The translations under genes were made by a program, and so were the position numbers. DNA of 64,000 nt, taken from the NCBI GenBank assembly GCA_027257055.1, contig JAPVLO010000153.1, forward strand, positions 2,232,001 through 2,296,000, given 5' to 3'. The stretch is from Cephalopachus bancanus (taxonomy: Eukaryota > Chordata > Mammalia > Primates > Tarsiidae). Below the pieces are notes generated by a model. The model worked only from the letters and a program-made list of their open reading frames with translations, searched no databases and was not told where the DNA came from. Every line of letters begins with the position of its first letter. The first letter of the stretch is position 1. Positions 21,390 to 36,275 of this stretch are shown here, piece by piece.

Positions 21390-21671
21390 ATGATAAAAAA
21401 TTTTGCAGACTTCCTGCCCTGGCTTCCCTGCTCTTGCCCCATCATGATGGATCCAGGTCAGAAGGGACACTACAGTGGAGGCTATCCCTGTGGGCCACCG
21501 CCTGTCTGCTGTCCAGCGCCCTGTGGGCCACTCCCTGGCTATGGCCCAGGGCCCTGTGGGCTTCCCCTGGCTATGGCCCAGGACCCTGTGGGCCATCCCC
21601 TGGCTATGGCCCTAGGCCCTGTGGGTCCTACTATGGTCCCTGCTGCTGAGAAAACAATGGTTACATTATGA
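21390..21671 (+). pseudogene. Cys/Pro/Gly-rich small ORF with a frameshift, probable pseudogene
   Basis: From the double ATG at 21444-21449 the frame reads MMDPGQKGHYSGGYPCGPPP and then repeats of an 11-residue PCGP.PGYGPG unit. One base is missing in the second repeat (near 21559), so the first frame drifts into unrelated sequence to 21671. The alternative frame carries the remaining repeats to the natural-looking end YYGPCC-stop at 21649. The intact ancestor would be a single-exon protein of about 68 residues. I do not recognise the parent gene. Lack of introns is consistent with a retrocopy, but no A-tail or TSD was found. Confidence 0.5.
21519..21617 (+). repeat. 33-bp coding minisatellite, three units
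   Basis: Units start CCCTGTGGGC and contain CCTGGCTATGGCCC. The second unit is one base short, which causes the frameshift. Confidence 0.85.
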
Positions 21672-22258
21672 TCTCTATTTTAACACCTAAACTCCAAAAG
21701 GAAGGGGTGTAACTGGGTGTGTCCCACCTCCTTTTCCTTGAAAGACTGGAATTTAGTTTTTCAGGTTTCTCTTGGCTCAGAAGGGGTTCATTCAGTCAGT
21801 TGAGGGACTTAGATTTTTATTTTTGGTTTGTAAAAGTATGGCTTTCAAGAGATGCATTCCATTTCATGCCCACAATTTAATTGGCAATGTCATAAAGTTT
21901 GCTTTTATTTTTGTTTAACTTGAACAGTAAGATATTTTAATAACAGGCCTCCCAGCCCCTCAATCTCTTCTCCACTGCTCCACCCTAAATATCCCCCATT
22001 CCCTCAGTAACCTGTCTGCAATTTCAGAGCTCATGGGAAGAAATGTTTACTTGAAGTTGGAAAGTTAGCATTGGCGCTTAAATTTATTTCCTTGATAACA
22101 GAAAATTTGCATAACACAGGCTTAGAATGCAAATTAAGTGAACTGAGGAAAGGTGAATGTGACCAGGATGTTTTCTATTTTATAAAATATAGCCAGGAGG
22201 TGCAGATTTGAAAGTACATCCCTCAAATCAAAACAAATGACATAGATCTAAAAGTTTT
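21672..22258. other. Intergenic, no gene seen
   Basis: Unique-looking sequence downstream of the small ORF. It could be its 3' UTR-like part, but no poly(A) signal with a tail is evident. Confidence 0.35.
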
Positions 22259-22570
22259 AGCTGGGCTCCAGTGGCCAAGCTACCGGATCAGCCCGTAATC
22301 CCAGCACTTAGGGAGGCTGAGGTGAGTGGATTGCCTGAGCCCGCCAGTTCGAGACCCACCTGGGCAACTTGGCAAGACCTCATCTCTACAATAAATCAAA
22401 AAAATTAGCCGGGCGTGGTAGCGCATGCCTGTAGTTGGAGCTACTTGGAAGGCTGAGGCGGAAGGATCACTGGAGCCCAGCCGGTCGAGGCTGCGGTGGC
22501 CGGAAGCGTGCCACTGCACTCCAGTCTGGGTGACAGAGTGAGACTCCAACTCAAAAAAAAAAAAAAAAAA
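22259..22570 (+). mobile_element. Alu (+) with TSD AAAAGTTTTA
   Basis: Full dimer with an atypical 5' end (CTCCAGTGGCCAAGCTACC insertion). Confidence 0.88.
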
Positions 22571-22579
22571 GTTTTAAGT

Positions 22580-22672
22580 TTGTTCCTTTTCATTATTAGT
22601 TATTGTTGTTAATCTCTTACTGTGCCTAATTCATAAAATAAACTTTATTATAGATATGTATGCGTTGAAAAT
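22580..22672 (+). mobile_element. Fragment of the pogo/Tigger-type MITE
   Basis: TTATTAGTTATTGTTGTTAA, CTTACTGTGCCTAATTCATA and AACTTTATTATAGATATGTATG parallel 25805-25875 of the complete element. Confidence 0.6.
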
Positions 22673-22829
22673 CCTCCTTTGAATTGCTGCTAAGGAACTT
22701 AATTTATATGATGTTTTTAAGACAAAAGTCAGCAGTGATTTCATTTATTGTAGGGAAAAAAAGGCAGATCTATGAAGCTGGAGTTGCACAGGTGGTGAAA
22801 TAATTCACCAAGACAGTTGCGAATTAAGA

Positions 22830-23131
22830 AAGGTAGAAGCCAGGCTCAGTGGCTCAGCCTATAATCCCGTGCTTTGGGAGGCTGAGGTGAGTGGATTGCC
22901 TGAGCCTGCGGGTTCGAGACCCACCTGGGTAACTTGGCGAGACCCCACCTCTACAATAAATCAAAAAATTAGCCGGGTGTCATAGTGCACGCCTGTAGTT
23001 CCAGTTACTTGGAAGGCGGAGGCAGAAGGATCGCCAGAGTCCAGCAGGTCGAGGCTGCGGTGGCCGGGAGCGGCCACTGCACTCCAGTCTGGGCGACAGA
23101 GTGAGATTCCAACTCAAAAACAAAACAAAAG
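22830..23131 (+). mobile_element. Alu (+) with TSD AAGAAAGGTAGA
   Basis: Full young-type element with CAAAAACAAAACAAAAG tail. Confidence 0.92.
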
Positions 23132-23465
23132 AAAGGTAGAACTATTAAAGGGAAGATATAAAGATATACGGCAAAAGAGCAGAGGGCAGAGCAGCAGCAA
23201 AGGGAGACTGTCTACTGTTTGCCAAAAGGCAGAGGCTAGAGGGGAATTTTAGAAGGCTGTGCTGCATGGCTTCTGTGATGGAAGTACTGTGCTAAGGGAT
23301 TACTTGTGGAATTTTGTATAAAATAACTAATGGTGGTTATCAGTGTGCTGGAGTTGTTTAACTGTGGTCAACTGCTTCATGCAGCATAGAAGCATGTTCT
23401 TGCCTTTTACAACATTGTTATGAGGTTTGTATTTTCCACCCAGAGGTTTTTGCAGTTTGTAGATC
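23132..23465. other. Intergenic, no gene seen
   Basis: Unique-looking sequence between two Alus. Confidence 0.35.
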
Positions 23466-23745
23466 TTTTTTTTGAGTTGGAGTCTCACTCTGTCGCCCAG
23501 ACTGGAGTGCAGTGGCCGCTCCCGGCCACCGCAGCCTCGACCCGCTGGGCTCCGGCAATCCCTCCGCCTCAGCCTTCCAAGTAGCCGGAACTACAGGCAT
23601 GCGCTACCACACCCAGCTGATTTTTTGATTTATTGTAGAGATGAGGTCTCGCCGCCCAGGCGGGTCTTGAACCCGCGGGCTCAGACAATCCACTCACTTC
23701 AGCCTCCCAAAGGCGCGGGATTACAGGCTGAGCCACCGAGCCCGG
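23466..23745 (-). mobile_element. Alu (-) with TSD TTTGTAGATCTT
   Basis: Near-consensus young copy with a short T-tract. Confidence 0.92.
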
Positions 23746-24499
23746 TTTGTAGATCTTATTTTAAGGTTCCTTCATTGAAATGTTTACCCAGTTATTACTG
23801 CCCTATTTTGGACCTTATATTTCTCCACAGTCTAGGTGCAAAGTCCTGGTGGCCAAGAGACAATTATATTAGAACCATGGATGCAGGACTTAACACAGTT
23901 TCTATGATCACTAAAAAGCAAAAGTCAGAGAGTGAATGCCCAGGCTAACAACCTTAGATCATCCGTTTCAGAAGTTGTCTATTTCTGACTTAAACCTAAG
24001 CAATTCTATAGAAACCTAGAGGTTCTAACTAGGCTTCATAGACTTCTAGAGAGCCGAGGATTTATCTGACCAGGGGAAAATTTACGTTTTCGAGTGCACC
24101 AAAAAGAACTGCCTCACACTTAGGAAGAGGAGAAAAAGCATTTCTCTATCGCCCATGTCAATTCTGGGAGTGTCTGGGGGTAAAAACATTCACATAGTGC
24201 CTGTCTGCTTGCCTCCTCAATGGTTGACACCTGTCCTAGTCATTCTACAGTGTCCTCATTTCTAATAGCCCTGGCGGTAGGCAGAATATTACACCCCCAC
24301 ACATACCCCAGTTCTCCCTCCACCACCAAAGATTATATCCTAATCCCCACGACCTGTTGTTACAGGCTAAAAAGAGGCCATTTTGGTTGTATTAAAACGG
24401 TCATTTAGAAAAGATTTACAAGCTTGTATGGGAAAACCTTCTTTGTAGCTGAGTTGGGCTAAACATAGAAGTTGCTTGAATTTAAACATGCACAGGTAA
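23746..24499. other. Intergenic, no gene seen
   Basis: No coding signature and no repeat I can name. Confidence 0.35.
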
Positions 24500-24795
24500 A
24501 CCGGGCTCGGTGGCTCAGCCTGTAATCCCACGCCTTTGGGAGGCTGAGGTGAGTGGATTGCCTTGAGCCCGCAGGTTCGAGACTCGCCTGGGCAGTGAGA
24601 CCTCATCTCTACAATAAATTAAAAAAAAAAAATCAGCTGGGCGTGGTAGCGCATGCCTGTAATTCCGGCTACTTGGAAGGCTGAGGCGGAAGGATCGCCA
24701 GAGCCCAGCAGGTCGAGGCTGCGGTGGCCGGGAGCGGCCACTGCACTCCAGTCTGGGTGACAGAGTGAGACTCCAACTCAAAAAAAAAAAAAAAA
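24500..24795 (+). mobile_element. Alu (+) with TSD ATGCACAGGT
   Basis: Full young-type element with a 15-base A-tail. Confidence 0.91.
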
Positions 24796-25630
24796 TGCAC
24801 AGGTTTTTCTCCCCCTTCACTGCCCTTGAATCTAGTAACAGTTGCTAGTACTGAAGGAAACACAACCATATGCATCAAGTCCCCCATAAGCAAGAGATGC
24901 AAGAAACTGCACATCCCTGGAAAAGCCTTCACCAGACCTTGATAAGAAATGGGCTCTGCCGAAAATCCCTACAACCCAGGAATTATCCGTTCCCTTAATC
25001 TCTAGATGACAACTACTTTCTTTCATGTCTTTTTATTAACTAAGCCTTGTGAACCAGAACTCCCAGAATAAGCAAAAGACTGTAAACAACTGAAAAGTAA
25101 GCAGCCCCAAATTGTTCAAAGTAATTGTAACTTAGAAGAATGGCAGAATTGATGTAATCTAAACACTGGTTTATGTCAGCAGCTTCGTAGGGGGTCTAAA
25201 CAGAAATTACAAAAAAGAAAATGAGTAATAGTCACGAGACATGTAGTCATTATTAATCAATAGCTGAGATAGATAAGATGCTGCCTGCTTTGCTATACTG
25301 TATGAAAACTCTGCCCAAACAAAGGTTCTTCGTGGATACACAGCCTATTCCCTGATCCCATGGTATCAAAATAAAGCCCCCTACTTCTCTCAGCTCTCTG
25401 CCTCTCGCATTTGATTGACTATGAGGGAAGCAGTTGTTGGATCAGACTGTAACATTGTGAACAAATTAGGTAACATAGCAAAGAATAATTAAAATTGCAG
25501 ATGAAAGTAAGGTTGATAATTAGCTGACATTGAAATGAGAAAATTATCTGGATGGGATCAATGTAATCACAAGGGGCCTTAAAGGTAGAAGACAGAGGCA
25601 GAAGAAGGAGAAATACAATGTGAGACAAAC
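24796..25630. other. Intergenic, possible old LTR piece
   Basis: Ends of a possible LTR are suggested by AAAATAAAGCCCCCTACTT at about 25368. Otherwise unassigned. Confidence 0.35.
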
Positions 25631-25980
25631 TACAGTAGTTGACCCTTATCCAAAATTTTGCTTTCCAAGGTTTCAGGATTTCAGTTACCCATGGTCAATA
25701 TGGTCTAAAAATAATGTGTGCAGTACAATACAATAATTTGAGAGACAGCGAGAGATCACTTCACATAACTTTTATTACGGTATATTGTTGTAATTGTTCT
25801 ATTTTGTTATTGGTTATTATTAATTTCTTACTAAGTCTAATTCACAAATTAAACTTTATCATAGATATGTATGTATAGAAAAGACACAGTATAAATAATG
25901 TTCAGTACTATCTGCAGTTTCAGGCATCCTCTAGAGGTCTTGGAACTTATCCCTAACAGAAAAGGGGGGGAACTACTGTA
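25631..25980 (+). mobile_element. Complete pogo/Tigger-type MITE
   Basis: 350 bp bounded by the perfect terminal inverted repeats TACAGTAGTT and AACTACTGTA, with TA at each outer edge, the target used by pogo-like transposases. No transposase ORF, so non-autonomous. It resembles the MER-type human elements with CACATAACTTTTATTACGGT and TTCAGGCATCC. Confidence 0.8.
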
Positions 25981-26153
25981 TGGCTTTGAAGGCACAAGAA
26001 GGCAATTAACCAAGGAGTTTGGGCAGCCTCTAGAAGCTGACAAAAAGAAAGAAAACAGATTCTACCCTAGAGCCTCCAAGAAAGGAAAGCAGCTCTGTCG
26101 AAATTTTGATTGTAGCCTAGTGAGACCCTTCTCACAATTTTTCTTTACTTTTC

Positions 26154-26430
26154 TGAGTCAGTCTCACTCTGTCACACAGGCTGGAGTGCAGTGGCATGCT
26201 CAAGGTCGCTGCAACCTGGATCTGCTGAGCTCAGGCAGTTCTTCCACCTCGGCCTCCAAGTAGCTGGAACCACAGGCGTGTGCCACCAAGCCCAGCTAAA
26301 TTTTTTATTTATTGTAGAGATGAAGTCTCGCCAAGTTTCCCAGGAAGGTCTCGAACCTGCGGGCTCAGGCAATCCACTCACCTCAGCCTTCCAAAGGCGC
26401 GGGATTACAGGCTGAGCCACCCAGCCCGGC
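26154..26430 (-). mobile_element. Alu (-) at the edge of the RPL37 CpG region
   Basis: Older copy ending CAGCCCGGC, directly upstream of CpG-rich sequence. Confidence 0.86.
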
Positions 26431-26682
26431 TCGCCTCTCCCTTTAAATGTCCCTCGAAGATCAGTCCGTGCCTCTGTGCTCCTAGCGACTCTCGCAGTGA
26501 GAGTCAGGGTCAACCGAAAGCTTCCGTACCCACAGTGAGGAGGAGCCTAAAGATCCCAGTTCCACCGGTCACTACGTGCTAGCAGAATTGGCGGGGGCGC
26601 AGAGTGGGCGCGGGTACTCCTGGGCCAGTCCCGCACACCTACCAGTTCTCTAAGAGTTCTAGGACCAGAACCCACGATGTGG

Positions 26683-26722
26683 CAACAGATGTGACTGCGA
26701 ACGCCAACAGATGTGACTGCGA
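26683..26722. repeat. 22-bp-period tandem duplication in the RPL37 upstream region
   Basis: CAACAGATGTGACTGCGA occurs at 26683-26700 and again at 26705-26722. Confidence 0.92.
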
Positions 26723-27022
26723 GCGCGCGGAACCGATCAGTAACATCACCACCGCACGAAAAGCGGAGTAGTACTCTCGGCAGGGACACGAACATCCGGT
26801 CGTAGAAGCTGGAAACCCCGCCCGCTAGCCCGGCGCTGATACTTGACTAGCCCGGGCTGGTTCCTCCTATTCCTCTTGGCCCCACCAACACTGAGGCGAC
26901 GGACGCTTGAGAACGCTGCACCGCGCTCCGCAGGAAGTACTTCTCTGAGCGGAAGCTTCTGAGCGCGATATAGCGGAAGTGCCTTCTTTTCCGGCCTCTC
27001 TGGTCTCGGCCGCAGAAGCGAG

Positions 27023-29445
<2,423 letters not shown>

Positions 29446-29467
29446 GAATTTCAACAATTAGTCACAC

Positions 29468-29473
29468 AATAAA
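29468..29473 (+). terminator. RPL37: RPL37 poly(A) signal
   Basis: AATAAA 22 bases after the stop codon. Cleavage is expected near 29490, giving the very short 3' UTR typical of ribosomal protein genes. Confidence 0.9.
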
Positions 29474-29777
29474 TGTTTTGGTTTTAAAAACATATGTATC
29501 TGGTGTGCTAAGGTATTTTTCATCTATTAGGCATGTAGTATCAGTGAGTTACTATAGGTTTAGGGTATGGGACAACTTAATAGCAGGTTTATCATAGTTA
29601 AGCAAATTGTTGGGAGCATTACTTTTGAACTGAAGTTGTGATAGTGCTTAAGGTAATGAGAAACAGGAAGAATTCCAGGATTCACTGAAGTAGACAAAAA
29701 TGGAAGCTAAAAGCAATATAAAGTAAAAATAGCACAGCTCTTGTGGCATAGATGGGTACTTAAAATTTTAGAGTAAG

Positions 29778-30462
29778 GCAGAGGGCAGTGGCTCATGCCT
29801 GTAATCCCAACACTTTGTTTTTGTTTGTTTTGTTTTGTTTTTGAGTTAGGGTCTCACTCCTTTGCCCAGGCTGGAGTGCAGTGGCACGCTCCCAGTCACC
29901 GCAGCCTAGACCTGCTGGGCTCTGGCGATCCTTCTGCCTCAGCCTTCCATGTAGCCGGAACTACAGGCGCGTGCTACCATGCCCAGCTAATTTTTTTTGA
30001 TTTTTATTGTAGAGACAAGGTCTCGCCAAGTTGCCCAGGTGGGTCTCGAACTCACAAGCTCAGGCAATTCACTCGTCTCGGCCTCCCAAAACTCTGAGAT
30101 TACAGGCTGAGCCACCAAGCCTGGCCAATCCCAACATTTTGAAAGACCATGGTGGAAGGATGCTTGGGCCCAGGAGTTCGAGACCAGCCTGGGCAACATA
30201 GCAAGAACTCGCCTCCGAAAAATTAGCTGGGCATGATTGCATGTGCCTGTGGTTCCAACTACTTGGGAAGGTTGAGGCGGAAGGATCACCTGAGCCCAGC
30301 ATGTCAAGACTGTGGTGGCCATGAGTGTGGTTGTGTGCACCTGTAGTCTCAGCTACTGGGGAGGCTGAGGTGGGAGAATCACCTGAGCTCCTGAGAGGTT
30401 GAGGCTATGGTGAGCCTTGATGGTTTCATTGCACTAAAGTCCAAGCAAGACCCCCAACTCAA
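29778..30462 (+). mobile_element. Older Alu (+) split by a younger Alu
   Basis: Left piece 29778-29817 and right piece 30127-30462, which join across the inserted element. The right arm also carries an extra partial repeat (GTGCACCTGTAGTCTCAGC). Confidence 0.8.
29818..30126 (-). mobile_element. Alu (-) nested in an Alu
   Basis: Flanked by AATCCCAACACTTTG and AATCCCAACATTTTG, a target duplication within the host Alu. Confidence 0.9.
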
Positions 30463-30475
30463 AAAGCATGACTTT

Positions 30476-30764
30476 TATTTATTTATTTTTGAGTTGAAGT
30501 CTCACTCTGTCACTCAGACTGGAGTGCAGTGGCACGCTCCCGGCCACTGCAGCCTCGACCTGCTGGGCTCCAGTGATGCTTCCACCTCAGCCTTCCAAGT
30601 AGCTGGAACTACAGGCGTGCACTACCACACCTGGGCTAATTTTTCATTTATTGTAGAGATGAGGTCTTGCCAAGTTGCCCTGGTGAGTGTTGGTCCCATA
30701 GGCTCAGGCAATTTACTCGCCTCGGCCTCTCAGAGTGCTGGGATTACAGGATGAGCCACCGTTC
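30476..30764 (-). mobile_element. Alu (-), full dimer
   Basis: T-tail converted to TTTATTTATTTATTTTT. Confidence 0.87.
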
Positions 30765-30835
30765 CCTAATGTAGCTTTATTGTGCTTTCTCCCAGTATAT
30801 GAAATTATAATTTCCTTTAAGAATGTGCGATTCAA

Positions 30836-31121
30836 GCCGGGCTCGGTGGCTCAGCCTGTAATCCCGCGCCTTTGGGAGGCTGAGGTGAGTGGATTGCCTG
30901 AGCCCGCGGGTTCGAGACCCGCCTGGGCAGCAAGACCTCATCTCTACAATAAATCAAAAAAAATCAGCCGAGCGTGGTAGCGCATGCCTGTAATTCCGGC
31001 TACTCGGAAGGCTGAGGTGGAAGGATTGCCGGAGCCCAGCAGATTGAGGCTGCGGTGGCTGGGAGCAGCCACTGCACTCCAGTCTGGGTGACAGAGTGAG
31101 ACTCCAACTTAAAAAAAAAAA
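30836..31121 (+). mobile_element. Alu (+) with TSD AGAATGTGCGATTC
   Basis: Young type, nearly consensus, perfect 14-bp duplication. Confidence 0.93.
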
Positions 31122-31610
31122 GAATGTGCGATTCTTAGGGTCCAGTTGCCATTTGTTGGTGTGATTTTGCTAATGTGCCAATGTTCACATGTAAATTAGA
31201 GGACTCTGCTAACTATTTCATGGGCTTGTGAGCAGTTGAATAGGTCAGAAAATGATGTATTTATAGTGGCCATAACCTAAAGTAAGTAGTCTACTGACTC
31301 TTTAAGATTTTTCTAGTCTAATCTTTATCCATCACTAGTGGTTGATTCCTGAAAGATGGAGGGGATCACTGACAGTAGATAAAGCCTAGTTTGGATTACT
31401 CCAAATAGGCACTGACTTAATGAAGCTGTTCTGATCACAGTTGATCACAGATCCAGGGAGAAGCCATAGGGTACAAACAGGTGAACTCAGTTGCATGCCA
31501 TGAATTCTAGTTTACAGAATGTTCTTGTCTTTAGTGTATCTGATGATGTCTGGAGGATCAGAGCTGAGCTTTGGGCAGTGGGTCTCTGCAACAAAAGGTG
31601 TCTGAGACAG
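31122..31610. other. Intergenic, no gene seen
   Basis: Unique-looking sequence. Confidence 0.35.
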
Positions 31611-31897
31611 CCGGGCTGGGTGGCTCAGCCTATAATCCGGTGCATTGGGAGGCTGAGGTAAGTGAATTGTCTGGGCCCGTGGGTTCAAGACCCGCCTGGG
31701 CAACTTGGCAAGACCTCATCTCTACAATAAATAAAAAAAAATTAGCCAGGCGTGGTGGCACACGCCTGTAGTTCCAGCTACTTGGAAGGCTGAGGCAGAA
31801 GGATCGCTGGAGCCCAGTGGGTCGAGGCTGCAGTGGCCAGGAGTGGCCACTGCACTCCAGTCTGGGTGACAGAGTGAGACTCCAACTCAAAAAAAAA
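31611..31897 (+). mobile_element. Alu (+) with TSD AAAGGTGTCTG
   Basis: Full young-type element. Confidence 0.91.
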
Positions 31898-31980
31898 AAG
31901 GTGTCTGGGGCTAGTGCACACTAGTTTTTGCTTTTTTTGGTAGGATTGGATATTCTCAATAGAAAATTTGTGTTATTTTA

Positions 31981-32658
<678 letters not shown>

Positions 32659-32949
32659 CGTTTTTTTTTGAGTTGGAGTCTCACTCCGTCACCCAAGGTA
32701 GCGGGCAGTAGCACGCTCATGGACACCCCAGTGTCTACTTGCTGGGCTCCGGTGATCCTTCCGCCTCCGCCTTCCAAGAAGCAAGAACTAATGGCATGTG
32801 CCACCACTTTCAGCTAATTTTTTGATTTATTGTAGAGGTGAGGTCTCGCCAAATTGCCCCACCTGGTCTCGAACCCTTGGACTCAGGCAATCCACTCGCC
32901 TTCACCTCCCAGAGTGCTGGGATTGCAGACTGAGCCACCGAGCCCAGCC
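32659..32949 (-). mobile_element. Alu (-), older copy
   Basis: Full dimer with several small changes. Confidence 0.87.
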
Positions 32950-33093
32950 TGTTTATATTTTTAATAGCAATTAGTTCTGCCTTAAGTTATGTTCAGTTAT
33001 CTATTACACTTAAAACTTTGGAGCAGATATTGTGCTTTATCTTTAAAGTCAGAGACTGATTTGCCCCCAAACTTCAAATAAAACAGAATACCT

Positions 33094-33379
33094 ATTTTTT
33101 TTTTTTGAGTTGGAGTCTCTGTCGCCCAGACTGGAGTGCAGTGGCCGCTCCCGGCCACTGCAACCTCGAACAACTGGGCTCCGGCAGTCCTTCCGCCTCA
33201 GCCTTCAGAGTAGCCGGAATTATAGGTACGTGCTACCATGCCTGGTTAATTTTTTGATTTATTGTAGAGATGAGGTCTCGCCAAGTTGGCTAGGCGGGTC
33301 TCAAACCCGCGGGCTCAGCCAATCCACTCACCTCAGCCTCCCAAAGCGCGGGATTACAGGCTGAGCCACCAAGCCCGGC
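33094..33379 (-). mobile_element. Alu (-) with TSD AGAATACCTAT
   Basis: The second copy reads AGAATATCTAT. GGAGTCTCTGTCGCC lacks the usual ACTC. Confidence 0.9.
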
Positions 33380-33479
33380 AGAATATCTATATTCACAAGT
33401 AAACTTGTTATGTTCCGTAAAGTTACACAAGTATAGAGGGCAATTGAGAGGTTGAGGCTGTGGCGTTTAAAACCTTTGG

Positions 33480-33770
33480 GGCCTGGGCTCGGCTCAGCCT
33501 GTAATCTCAGCATTTTGGGAGGCCAAGGCAAGTGGATTGCCTAAGACCTCGGGTCCAAGACCAGCCCGGGCAACTTAGTGAGATCTCGTCTCTATAACAA
33601 ATCAAAAATTAGCCAGGTGTGGTAGCGTGTGCCTGTAGTTATGGCTACTTGAAAGGCAGAGGTGCAAGGATCACTGGAGCCCAGAAGGTCGAGGCTACAG
33701 TGGCCGTGAGTGTGCCACTGCACTCCAGTCTGGGTGACAGAGTGAGACTCCGACTCAAAAAAATAAAATA
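33480..33770 (+). mobile_element. Alu (+) with TSD AAAACCTTTGGG
   Basis: 5' end shortened (GGGCTCGGCTCAGCCTG); perfect duplication. Confidence 0.9.
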
Positions 33771-34846
33771 AAACCTTTGGGAACCATGTCTTAATTGTAT
33801 CTCCCATAGTGACCGCTCTGCATTTAATAATAATTAGTAAAATAAAAGGAAGATTCGTTCAGTCAATAAACTTTACTAAGATACTTTTAAGACTCGGGTA
33901 TAATAAAATTGAAAAGTACTATTTCTGTCTTCAGGGGGCTCATGTCTAACTTGAGACAGATGAACAATTGCATATTATCAATAGATCTGTTGGGTAAATT
34001 TCACAGAAAAGGCTTGTATCACTCATTAGGTGAAGGGAGGCTATGGTTTAAGCTGAGCCAGGAAGGACTTAAAGGAATCATGGTTAGAAAGGTGTTAAGG
34101 ACCTCGCCAACCCCAAGGAGCAGCAGGTATAATGGTAACTAGACTACTAGGGAATAACCATGCAGATATTTTGGTGGTCAGAAGGGGTAGAGTGGGGGTG
34201 GTTGGCAAAGGGAATGAAGGGGTAAGCAGTGATCAGATCATGAAGGGCTTATCTTGAAGATGATAAATTATTGAAGATATCACTCAGTGTTATGAATAGT
34301 CATTATTTTAGAAAGATTAATGTGGAAGGTATTTGAATGTGATGAATTGAAGTTGGAAAACCAGGCAAGAGTTTCTTAAATAGCACACGTGAGAATCATG
34401 AGGACATGGACTAAGGCAGTGGCAGTGCGACTGTCAGGGAGATCTCTGTAGGAAACATCTAAAAAAAGAATATCCAAGGGAACAGCTAACTTCCAAACCC
34501 TGTTTTCCTTCTGTGTAATTTTCTGTATTTCATAGGAGGGGTTGAGGATTGCATGAGATCATATATGTAAAAATAATAGCATTATGCCTAATGCAGCAAG
34601 TCTCGAATATTATCAGGGAGACAGGAGTTACGGGATGCCTTATGTTTCTGAACTCGGGCAAGGAAGTGGTTTATTGGAATACAGAATGAAAAGGAATATA
34701 GAAAGGAGGTAATGAAGGGGAACATTTTTTATTTTTATTTTTTATGTATTTATTTTTTAAGGGGAAAACTTTAAAGTTGGGTATTGATGGGATGCCAGTG
34801 GGACACCAGGAGATCTAGGAAGCAGTTAAGATGAAAGGCTAAAGCT
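33771..34846. other. Intergenic, no gene seen
   Basis: 1.1 kb without Alu. Unique-looking. The short open frame at 33909-34142 has no recognisable features. Confidence 0.4.
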
Positions 34847-35112
34847 GGCTGGGTGGCTCAGCCTGTAATCCCGTGCCTTTGGGAGACTGAGATGAGTGGA
34901 TTGCCTGAGCCCGCAGGTTCAAGACACGCCTAGGCAACTTGGCGAGACCTCTTCTCTACAATAAATAAAAAAATCAGCCGGGCATGGTAGCATGTGCCTG
35001 TAATTCTGGCTACTTGGAAGGCTGAGGCGGAAGGATCACCGGAACCCAGCAGGTCGAGGCCGCAGTGGCCGGGAGCTCAGTCTGGGTGACAGAGTGAGAC
35101 TCCAACTCAAAA
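34847..35112 (+). mobile_element. Alu (+) with TSD GATGAAAGGCTA
   Basis: Missing the GCGGCCACTGCACTC stretch near the 3' end. Confidence 0.9.
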
Positions 35113-35172
35113 AGATGAAAGGCTAGGACTGCAGATCTACAGTCAGAAGAGCACTGTTATGAATGAAACTGA

Positions 35173-35430
35173 TTTTTTTTTTTTTTAGTTGGATTTTCAC
35201 TCTGTCGCCCAGACTGGAGTGCAGTGGCACGCTCCCAGCCACCTCAGCCTCAGCCTTCCAAGTAGCCGGAACTACAGGCGCGTGCTACCACGCCTGGCTA
35301 GTATTTGATTTATTGTAGAGATGCAATCTCCCCAAGTTGCCTGGGTGGTCTTGAACTCACGGCTCAGGCAATCCTCCCACCTCGGCCTCCCAAAGTGCTG
35401 GGATTACAGGCTGAGCCACCGAGCCTGGCT
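35173..35430 (-). mobile_element. Alu (-) with TSD GAATGAAACTGATTTT
   Basis: A 25-30 base internal deletion in the right monomer. Confidence 0.9.
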
Positions 35431-35589
35431 GAATGAAACTGATTTTAAGGGTTGGAATGAAGATGATATAAGCGTGGAGTTAGGAGTTTGAAACCATTTG
35501 AGAATATACAAACTAAAGAAAGGAAATTTAGAGGAAGTATCCATTTTTAGAGGATGTATCCATTGGAGACAAGGATAAAGAAAAGAATT

Positions 35590-35690
35590 TATTTGTTGAA
35601 CATAGCATATGTGGTGCACCTACTATGTGTCAGGTTATGTTAGAGATACAGTGGGAACAAAACCAGACATGGTCCCTGTCATTTGAAAGC
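35590..35690. repeat. Ancient MIR/L2-like fragment
   Basis: CCTACTATGTGTCAGGTTATGTTAGAGATACAGTGGGAACAAAACC resembles the shared motif of ancient mammalian repeats; low certainty. Confidence 0.4.
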
Positions 35691-35852
35691 TGACAGTTGA
35701 CTCCAATGGATGCAGAATTAGCCCAGGAACTAAAATTGAGTTGAGTCACACAAACCAAGAAAGATTGAGGAGCGCTCAGTCACAAGTAGCTGAGGCCAAA
35801 GAGAGAGAAGATATTTTTAAAATTCTGAATTTGGCAAAATTTTATTTTAGTG

Positions 35853-36053
35853 TTTTTTTGAGTCAGAGTCTCACTTTTACCCAGGCTGGAGTGCAGTGGC
35901 ATGCTCATGGCCACCACAACCTCGACCTGCTGGGCTCAGGTGATCCACCTCAGCCTTCCAAGTAACTGGAATTACAGGCATGTACCACCATGCTCAGCTA
36001 ATTTTTTGACTTTATTGTGGACATGAGGTCTTGCCAAGTTGTCCAGACTGGTC
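35853..36053 (-). mobile_element. Alu (-), truncated
   Basis: Ends inside the left monomer at GTCCAGACTGGTC. Older type. Confidence 0.82.
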
Positions 36054-36275
36054 ACAAAAGTGTACTTTTCATAAACCTCTTTCATGTTTCAATGGAGTAT
36101 CAAGAAAAAAAAAAGTCAGTTTGCCAGAGACAATGAGGAATGGAGAGTTTTTTATTTTTTATATTATGTGAGAGTTTTGTTTAAAAAACAACACTTTTGA
36201 AAGTTTACCTAGATATTCTATGGTTTCATTTTATTTTTATTGACTAAATAGTGCCTTTCATTCATGAGGCAAATA

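Noticed and set aside
23472..23948. 158-residue plus-strand open frame
   Set aside because: Its first half is a reverse Alu read through ([14 protein letters not shown] type) and the rest has no features.
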